Shown here: positions 56,341 through 64,000 of the stretch, piece after piece
Numbering within the stretch: position 1 is the first letter of the stretch
How the letters are laid out: every line of letters begins with the position of its first letter
Assembly (NCBI GenBank): GCA_016647705.1
Contig: CM028333.1
Span: 21,570,243-21,634,242, forward strand
Direction of reading: 5' to 3'
Origin: Eucommia ulmoides
Lineage: Eukaryota; Streptophyta; Magnoliopsida; Garryales; Eucommiaceae
DNA length: 64,000 nucleotides
The notes under the pieces: model-generated
Databases searched by the model: none
Seen by the model: the letters and a program-made list of their open reading frames with translations, nothing else
Told to the model about the DNA's origin: nothing
Translations under genes and position numbers: made by a program

Positions 56341-59109
56341 GAATTCCGTATGTCACAATTCAAAATACGAAATGTTTCATTGCAAAATTAATGAGAATTA
56401 AGTCAAATTTAATAGAAGTTACAAACCATGCCATTAAAGATGAAAGGATGTGCCAGAAAGTTTAATAGGATGAAGTTATCTATAAATGCAAACATAACTA
56501 AATGTTCTAATATAAGGCCCATATGCAAAACTGCCCAATTTCTCTTTCCTTTGATCACAATTTTTGAACTTCCTTCACCTTTTTTAGAGTTTAGCGGCAA
56601 CTTCTTGAGCACGCGACAATCGATTATTTTGCAGAGTTTTCAAGAAATAGAAAAGTAGGGAAGTAGCACAGATGCTCTTTAGCCCCTAAAGTCTTTATTA
56701 TTTCAAATATATTGTAATTTGTGTGTAATATAGTGTCTTTTCAGTATCATGGTAGAGGAAAAAAGAAAGAATGAATGTTGTGAAGAGATGATGGATAATG
56801 AAAAAGGCTATCATTACTTCTTGCGTGATTGGGTGATGGATGGTAATAAATGAAAGTAGAATGGACGTGAATCATAATTAAGTATGAGCATGCTTGCAGA
56901 TGCAAGAACCTTCTTTACAATTTTACTAAATAAAGAAAGGAAAAATTGTTTTAATTGAAAATTTTGAAAGAGATATATGTGAACACCCGAAAGTGAAAAC
57001 GGTGGGGGGAGGGGAAAGGTTTTGCCAAATGTAAGGAAAATATATATTTGATTTTGAATTCGAAGAGATTTTTAATTTTCAATTTAGAACAACACAATTA
57101 TACTTTTGTGTTGGTCACATGGCGTTGGAGCTGGGGACCTCTCTTATATTCACCTTCTTTGTAGCTTGTATAGAAACAATTGGGGACTGAAAAATATGGA
57201 ATTTTAAATTTTAAAAGGCCAAAACAGAAGAGAAGGGTTTGGCCGCGTTGGAAAACAATTCATAAAATTTGAAAACAAGAATGTTAACAGTGTTAAGACC
57301 ATCTAATAAACATAGAATAAAAGGTAGGTTAGGGTTTATTGTTGAAAATAATGAATACAAAGTTACAATAAAAATGCTTAATAACTAATATAGGTTTACA
57401 AAGAAAATCCTAAGAAAGAATAGAAGACCATTGCACCCTTAATACTAAATAAATATAATCTATTATAAAAAGGAGTACGTAGCAATTTCTTGTTGTCAAC
57501 ATTGCCTTGTGTAAGCATCAGTAGAGATTTAACTTAGTTGATGCACAAGATAGAGAGAAATGTATATGAGTTGAAACATGGTGGAAGGATGAAACATATC
57601 AAGGTAGCATGATATCCATGCATTATGTATTATTCAAGTATGATGACAAGAAAAATAATTGTAGATCCTTAATGTACCTTAAAATATGCTTGTTCACACG
57701 CATCTTTGTCCACAAACTCTAGCACAACAAAACAAAAAAAATGCGTAGGTTAGATTATCATACATACTATTACACGTCAAAGCTAGAGAAAACAAATTAG
57801 GGAGTCAAAACTAATAATAGGCACATGGGGAAAAGTCCTTTTTTTTTGGAGAGGGGTGGGTGGGCAGAAACACGTTATCTTTTCTCATTTTCTATATCTG
57901 TGCAGTTGGGATGTAATAGGGTTGAAAGTCCAACTAAAAATTAAGGCTAGCTGAATCAATTTTCATCATTTCTACATTATTCACTTCCAAGTTTTAAGAA
58001 TGTCCCCTTTTAAACAGCAAAAGAAATATCTTATCCACTAAATAACCATTTGATAATTTTTCAAGATGAACACCACTGAGCCACTTTTGGGAGGTTCAAT
58101 CCTTCAACTTGTATAGTCATTCCTTCAATTTATATTTTGCTATGAATCACAACAATTCCGTGGAACTAATTTCCAATAGCAACAAATCACAAGAGATATT
58201 GATGAGAGGGATATATCATATCCCACATTTGCTTGTAGCATGCTAATGGAGAAAATAAGTTTCTCAATATGATTCACCTACATATTAACAAGTGGTTTAA
58301 TGCTAACACTAAATGATTGCGCTGCAAAACCTGCAAACATCAAATGGTCTATTGTAGTACCCTTCAGAATTCAGACTAAAGATGCAATATATATATTACA
58401 CAATGAAGCTAGGCAAGAGGACAAATAGGGGCTCCTCTCGTGACGTATTGTCTCTAAGAGATTCATGAAAGTAAATGATGTATTTCCCTCATTCTTCTAT
58501 TTATCCTTTTTTTGTTGGGAATGAGACAAAAAAAAAATGATACTCACCAATGAATGCATAGCATAAATTGTCTTCCGTTTTATAATCCTGGATAATTTCA
58601 ATTCTGACACCATAATTAGTGCTTCTAAACACCATCTAAGATGCTCTATTACTTAAATCAAATGTTGAGTACATTGCTATATACCTCATTTTCCCCCTAT
58701 CCTACCAAATTTGAAAAAAAATAGAAGTGCAATTCTATTTCCATTTAAATGCTACCAAAGCCTGCACAAGAAGCCCAGAAACTTGAAATCAATTTTTTTT
58801 CTTCTTCAAGGAAATGTATTTGTCATTGGGTCTCGTTTTTTTTATTAAACAAAATCTTGGGGGAGGGGGGGGGGGGGATATCCGCATTTTGGGCTTTGTT
58901 TGGGGCGATGTATTCGCGTTTTGGAATGACAAAAATGTACCGAGTTGTTTCTATAGAGTTTTACATGGGGTGGACTTGCATTTTGTTCATTTTGCTGCTT
59001 AATATAGGGGTCGTGTAAGTATGTCCAAGGGTTGGCGTTTTGTCGAACAGTTGGTGTGCAATCCAAATAAAGTTTAAAACATGTGTGTGGGTGAAGGATA
59101 CAAAAATCA
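56341..59109. other. Helitron-region interior, no gene supported
   Basis: AT-rich. Contains a minus-strand open piece at 56409-56612 (KKLPLNSKKGEGSSKIVIKGKR) that might be a further exon of the MEB-like fragment, a 13-G run at 58865-58877 after GGGGGA, and no other recognisable gene. Confidence 0.4.
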
Positions 59110-59725
59110 GAGTTGGCCATGTAGAATATACAAAAATCAGAAATCATACGGGTCGCAAGGGTTAGGGAGGAGGGAAAGTATAAGTTACCTTATTTTCCAG
59201 TGAATTGTGTTGACGAATATCCAATTTGGCAGAAGTTTCTTGATTCTGGCAAGGTTGGTCAATGTAGGCTGCCTGAATTGCGATTGCAGGAAACAGAGCG
59301 AATAAGATGAATTTCGTACTTCTTATCATCTGCCGGCGGAGATCAATAGTTATACTACTGAACGGGATAATTTGTTTCCGGTTCGCAACTTCGGATTGTC
59401 AGACGCAAGGGATTCGGTGTGACAGTTAGGGCGGATGTCAGTGGTGGTTTGGGGTGTGCCGTATGCCGGTTTGTTATGCGTCGATTAGTTCGTCCTAGAA
59501 ACGAATGTAAGGTGGAACTTGGAAGAGCCAAAGAGGTTTGTCAATTTACTGGGTTTCGAAGCCGTTTGATTTGGGGAGTTTATTAAAGTTTAAAAAGTCA
59601 TAGTGAACTGGTGTCGTTTGGTTGGACAAGTGCGGTTTGGTTTGTCATTTTCTTGAATGGACAAGGGCATTATAGGTATAATAAAATGTTCTAAAACAGT
59701 AATCGTTATTTATAATGAAAGTAGA
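59110..59725 (-). repeat. Helitron 5'-terminal region, copy B, with TC end
   Basis: The minus strand starts TCTACTTTCATTATAAATAACG at 59725 with host T at 59726. It is homologous to copy A (54560-55072). It marks a second Helitron start pointing at the same 3' end, or a second Helitron that has lost its 3' end. Confidence 0.6.
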
Positions 59726-59842
59726 TATATAAGATATTTTAAATTGTAAATTTTAAATTAATCATAAGTTATTCAAACAAATATTTCTTTTATATGTATC
59801 TTGTTTTATTTAGTTAATAATTGAAATAAATAAAATAAATAT

Positions 59843-60425
59843 TGTTGGTGCGTAAAACTAGTACACACCTCGAGTATGGTCCAGTCGGACGACAGAAGGG
59901 TCCTCTTGCTGGAGTTGGAGTCGTTGAGTTGGAAGTTGAGTTGAATATTCCTTAAGTGAGTTAGAATGATCAACCTGAAGGGCTGACTTGTTGAAGTTTA
60001 GAGTCCTGCTCTTCAGTGACCTGTATCTGCATACAGAATCTGGTCGGGAGTTTCCCGGAAAGCCCTTCCAGCGTTAGAGTAAGATCTTTTGGGGTGAGGG
60101 GGCGGGGGGAGGAGAATTCAATATGTTTTAACTTAGGAAAATTAGCATCAAGGTTCGTATTAAGTATGTAAATAGTAAAATTCACATCCAGTATGTAAAT
60201 AATAATTGACCGTTAAGGTTTCGTTAGCTTGAGCGTGATAGTTCCTGGTATTTATAGAAATAGAGACTACATAGTAAAATTGCATAATAATGGACTTAGC
60301 CTTTTGGACCCATCTAGAGAACCTTGTAGGCATTTTGTTAGGCATGTGGAGAAACTACTGGCGATAGTGGATACGGGGCTGGGGCCCAGGTGCTGACTCG
60401 ATAATGTCCAAAAATACCCTTATCA
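59843..60425 (-). repeat. LARD 3' LTR
   Basis: The plus strand begins TGTTGGTGCG and ends CCCTTATCA. It contains GTTAGAGTAAGATC and GGTATTTATAGAAATAGAG, the latter a promoter-like box on the minus strand. An extra segment (CGTTGAGTTGGAAGTTGA) is absent from the other LTR. Confidence 0.88.
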
Positions 60426-60639
60426 ATAGCCCCCTAGCCCTGGGCTATGGGAGAAGTGAGATGATCAAGGATATCAATTTTTGGCTGAAATAGGTGTCTT
60501 GGAGACTTCGAAGTGTGAGGAACACCTCTTATTAATTTTTTTTCAAGAGTTAGTTTTTTCTGAGTAGCTAATTTGAAATAGGCCTCCATATGGTCGGGGT
60601 CAGGTAGCACGGTAGGGCGATCCCAAATTTCACTTTGAT

Positions 60640-61430
60640 GCTTTGATCATTTTTTTCAAGACTTCACACCTTGTACACATGAAGTCTCAAGCATTAATTT
60701 GGCAATTGGAATCTTTAAAGTTTGCATCATTAGAGGTTTTACCCTTATCTTAGCACTTTGCACCCTTCCAATCTTGACACATAGCACCCCTGAAACTTTG
60801 GGCTTGATTTTGGTAGCCTTGCACTTTTAAAGTTGTGAAAATAATTTTCACTTTGTACACTTTTCAAGAGTCCACTGTTTTAGCACCTTGCACCCTTGAG
60901 CCCTATGGGGAACATTTTGAACACTTAAAAGGAAATTTTCCCCTTAGCACAATTTTGGACACTTGGAGAATTTTTCTCCTTGCACAATTTTGTGGAGAAT
61001 TTCTTGGCACACGGTATCCTCCACTGCTACTCTCTCGACGGGCGAGGCTTGAGGGGTGAGCGTATTGAGCACGTCAGGGCACTTCTCAACTGGAACTCTG
61101 GTCCATACATTTGGAGAAGGCACTTATTTGCGCCCTGCTGGCCAGAGGTAGCGCGACATGATTGTAGGCCTAAAATAAGATGATGTCAGTTAGACGAAAT
61201 GAGGCGAAACTTTTGGACGACGCTCATAGACAACGTTTTAGGAGAAGGTCATCATTTGGACCCTACTAGCTAGGAGTAACGTGCTAGGGCGGTGCCCGTC
61301 GCTATCTGGACCATGCCGGCTAGAAGTAGCGCGACAGGGCAGTGCCAGTCGCCATTTGGTTGTTGGCCGGAAATATCTCGAAAATATCCCGAAAATAATT
61401 AAGGGTGGCGCACGAGCGTGTAAGCTTCTA
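60640..61430. repeat. Irregular internal repeats of the LARD, left group
   Basis: Short repeated phrases: CTTTG(C/T)A(C/T)(A/C)C, TAGCACCTTGCACCCTT and TTGCAC every 40-60 bases (60660-61000). Then a longer unit with GGAGAAGG(C/T), ATTTGG and (A/C)GGCCAGA or GCTAGAAGTAGCGCGACA (61105-61370, about three copies). Confidence 0.6.
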
Positions 61431-61689
61431 AGCGGCATAATTAGGGTACTTCACAGTCTACCCCTTCCTCTTGACGTTTTTGCCAAGTCGGCTTCTGTTT
61501 GGATGCGTTTTCAAAGATACTTAGCTGTAGGCCCTTAAACTCGATTAATGTCTCGCCCTTGGTAGATAACTTTGGTCTTTTCCCGGGTACAGATTATTGA
61601 CCTCCGGAAAGGGTCTGGTTGTTACCCTTGATGTCGAGCGCTGGGATGAGGCTTGTGGAGAGTAAAAGTAGGGGCCGAGGAGATAAGAT

Positions 61690-62125
61690 AGGTCGTGCCC
61701 TCGCTCAAACAAAGAAAGTTAAAGTCACTTGCGGCGCTGAGAGCCGAGGTGCGACTTAGGGGGGTCGGAATGCAACTGTGGAGTTATCCGCGACGCTGAG
61801 AGCCAGGATGCGACTTAGGGGATTGGAATGCCACTGAGGAGAATCACTCGTGATGCTGGGGGCCGAGATGTTGATCTGGAGAATCATCCACGACTTAGGG
61901 GGTCGGAATGCAGCTATGGAGAATCATTCGCGACGCCAAGAGCCGAAATGCTACTCAGGGGCTCGGAATGCTATTGAGGAAAATCACTTGCGATGTCAAG
62001 AGTCGGAATGCTAATTTGGAGAATCGTCTGCGACTCATGGTGTCGGAATGCCGCTGAGGAAAATCATTCGCGACGCCAAGAGCCGGGTTGCGACTCAGGG
62101 GGTCGGAATTCCGTTGTTAGAGGTA
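61690..62125. repeat. About 60-bp tandem repeat in the LARD, 7 units
   Basis: Units built from CGCGACGC(T/C)GAGAGCCG, TGCGACT(T/C)AGGGGGTCGGAATGC and GAGGAGAATCA(T/C)TC. Units alternate between two sub-forms and are 10-25% diverged by eye. No coding pattern is kept between units. Confidence 0.85.
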
Positions 62126-62807
62126 GGCTAGCGGGCGCTTGTCTCCGTCTCTAGTGGGACGAAGGGTTGTTCATCTCCGTCTTTGGGTCGTACACGCACG
62201 GTTAGCCGTTGCTCGGACGTCACGGTGGCATGAGGGCGACGAGTAGGCAGTCGCCCTTGCCCACGATGAGTCCTCAGGTCAGTTCTTGTTGCGTGGCTAG
62301 GAGCTAAGACCATGGGTAACCCTGGTCAGTTCCTGACACCATGTCTTCGTGGATGAGGGGATCTTGAAGTAGCCGGGGGGCCCTCTCCAGTCTTGCAGAC
62401 TTGTGGTCGCGAGGCGGAGGGCGGTCTTCGGGAGTGCACCCCTTCGAAGATTCCACACGAGCATTGCGATCTCGGGGTCACTCCTCGGGCCCTACGGTTT
62501 GGAGACCTGGTCCCCCCTGGATGGGGGTTAGCGGCAGACGTGCGAGGAAGAGCTACATACACAACTTGAATTCTTGCATTTGGCGTTCAAGGGGATCAAC
62601 CCGAAATGCCTCAACAACTCCCGAGGTCTGTCGTGGATGGTCCTGGGGAGGGCTGTTATCTTTGTTGGTGGGAGTTGGGAGGTGTGCCCTTGGATTTTTT
62701 GACATGTCTTCTGATTCTTCTATTTTGTGTCTATCTGACTAGACCTTATCATCACCCAGGCTCAGCTAAGCAAGGAACAATGATCGAGGGAAGGTCTTTT
62801 GCACGTT

Positions 62808-62825
62808 TCCCACAGACGACGCCAA
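62808..62825 (-). other. LARD primer binding site candidate
   Basis: Minus strand TTTGGCGTCGTCTGTGGG, two bases inside the 5' LTR. TGGCGCCG(T)-type primer sites are usual in Tat and related gypsy elements. The exact tRNA was not checked. Confidence 0.55.
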
Positions 62826-62827
62826 AC

Positions 62828-63374
62828 TGTTGGTATGTAAAACTGGTATACACTTCGAGTATTGTCCAGTCGGACGACATGGAGGTCCTCTTGTTGGAGT
62901 TGGAGTTGAATATTCCTCAAGTGAGTTGGAATGGTAAACTTGAAGGGCTGATTTGTTGAAATTTAGAGTCCTGCTCCTCAGTGACCTGTATCTGCACATG
63001 GAACCTGGCCGGGGGTTTCCCGGAATGCCTCTCCGGCATGAGAGTAAGATCTTGGGGGAAAAGAATTTAATATACTTTATCTTAGAAAAATTAGCATTAA
63101 GATTTGTGTCAAGTATGTAAATAGTAAAATTCACATCCAGTATGTAAATAGAAATTAACCGTTAAGGTTCCGTTGCCTCGGACATGATAACCCTTGGTGT
63201 TTATAGAAATTAAGACTACATAGTAAAACTGCATAGTAATGGACTTGGGCTTTTAGGCCCATCTGGAGAAGTCCGAGGGCCTTTTGTTAGACCTGTGGAG
63301 AAACTACTGGCGATAGTGGACACGGAACCAGCACTCAGGTGCTGACTCGGTAATGTCCAAAAATACTCTTATCA
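62828..63374 (-). repeat. LARD 5' LTR
   Basis: The plus strand begins TGTTGGTATG and ends CTCTTATCA. It aligns along its length with 59843-60425. Confidence 0.88.
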
Positions 63375-63379
63375 AATAT

Positions 63380-64000
63380 AATATATGTTTATTTTACTAG
63401 TGTAATAGTATTTTGATATTTTTACATAAATATCAATTAAGTGTTTACTGCGTGCTTTTCTTTTTCAATAACTACTTTTTGACATATTTATCGAATAATT
63501 AATTTTTTTAAAACAATCTTTTTTTAACAGTTTTTTTTTTTTTTTGGAAAATTTACAGGAGAGCTAAACTAAATGTAAATGTTTCGTATCCAACTGAAGG
63601 TGAAATTAATCAATAATATTTTAATTTTTAAAACTACACCAAGTGATGACTTTACAAATGATTGGCTTAATTGGGAAAAGTGGGGTGTTTGAGCAAGGGA
63701 TTTGGGAAGTGAAATTCTAAAAAAGAAATTTGAATTTGTAATAGCATGTGAAAAAACACTATTTGTAATAGCATGTGAAAAAATCTATAGTTTTGTGAAG
63801 CATATAAATTATATTAGAATATTGTAAAAGATTGAATGATGGTTATTGTTTTTATTTTTCTTGAAAGAATTATAGTATTTATTATGTTTGAAATAGTCAA
63901 AAATAAAAAATTGAAAGTCCAACATACTATAATCAATTGTTATTTTTTAATATTTTTGAAAATAATTATTTTTCAGTATATAATTTGACCACTTGAGTTT
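63380..64000. other. AT-rich flank, no gene seen
   Basis: Host sequence after the LARD target duplication. Contains a directly repeated TTTGTAATAGCATGTGAAAAAA at 63735-63785. No gene or transposon end recognised. Confidence 0.5.

Larger units (their letters stand above)
59843..63374 (-). mobile_element. Non-coding LTR retrotransposon (LARD-type, Tat/Ogre-like)
   Basis: LTRs at 59843-60425 and 62828-63374, in direct repeat, with a perfect 5-bp duplication AATAT (59838-59842 and 63375-63379). The minus strand gives TGATAAG...CCAACA ends. Next to the right LTR the minus strand reads TTTGGCGTCGTCTGTGGG, a primer-site-like sequence, so the element points leftward. The interior (2.4 kb) has no gag or pol motif on either strand and is rich in tandem repeats. 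LTRs differ by substitutions and several indels (583 against 547 bases), so the insertion is fairly old. Confidence 0.88.

Noticed and set aside
59843-60440. ACTAG in this LTR as a Helitron 3' end
   Set aside because: There is no hairpin next to it, and the LTR ends and AATAT duplication explain the segment better.
62401-62959. Two open frames of 113-117 codons in the LARD
   Set aside because: They overlap each other and run into the LTR; no gag or pol motif and no consistent codon pattern.
1-64000. tRNA, rRNA, CRISPR arrays, bacterial operons or organelle DNA
   Set aside because: No box A/B tRNA pattern, no rRNA-like block, no spaced short palindromes and no bacterial gene layout were seen; introns and transposons are those of a plant nucleus.

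Overview
This window is nuclear DNA from a flowering plant, most likely a eudicot; the species cannot be named from sequence alone. The grounds are AT-rich spacers, GT-AG introns, a FAR1-related gene, a DUF761-type gene, and plant-type transposons (Ty1/copia, Ty3/gypsy with tRNA-Met primer sites, PIF/Harbinger, Mutator-like, Helitron, TRIM). I see no tRNA, rRNA or CRISPR. Only three genes look like working host genes: a 91-residue membrane protein (11582-11857, +), a three-exon FAR1-RELATED SEQUENCE gene closest to FRS11 (35090-37980, +) and a DUF761-like membrane protein (48068-48709, -). Nearly everything else is mobile DNA, much of it nested.

Layout. 1-4690: 5' half of a decayed Ty3/gypsy element on the minus strand with its 5' LTR. 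4718-5595: Harbinger-type MITE. 5735-7460: truncated copia pol plus LTR. 7461-8268: old retroelement LTR, broken by a long solo LTR (8269-10838). 11582-11857: membrane protein gene. 12585-13521: tandem repeats and a minisatellite. That minisatellite was split by a 6.8-kb Helitron (13522-20357) carrying an exon of an ATAD1/Msp1-like AAA ATPase, and again by a second solo LTR of the gypsy family (20383-23052, 5-bp duplication GTGGT). 23742-28685: nearly complete PIF/Harbinger transposon with Myb-like and DDE transposase genes, each lightly damaged. 28900-34040: decayed Tat/Ogre-like and other retroelement pieces.

34690-38570: FRS11-like gene with a MITE in intron 1. Downstream lies another MITE, split by a young copia element (38638-44113; its 193-bp LTRs differ at 2 sites) with a 1346-codon pol frame but a broken gag start. 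46063-46558: Mutator-like MITE inserted at the edge of a TRIM copy; a second TRIM copy lies inverted at 47345-47618. 48068-48709: DUF761-like gene. 49293-59725: a Helitron region with one 3' end but two related 5' ends (55072 and 59725), holding an NBS-LRR fragment and a fragment resembling the VIT1-like MEB family. 59843-63374: non-coding LTR retrotransposon (LARD-type) with a perfect AATAT duplication and internal tandem repeats.

The host genes show no common pathway. The strongest story is the order of insertion: host repeat, then Helitron with gene capture, then retroelements in and beside it. Exact terminal bases and target duplications support the Helitron, Harbinger, Mutator, solo-LTR and LARD calls. 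Family names rest on motifs remembered from those families, with no database search.
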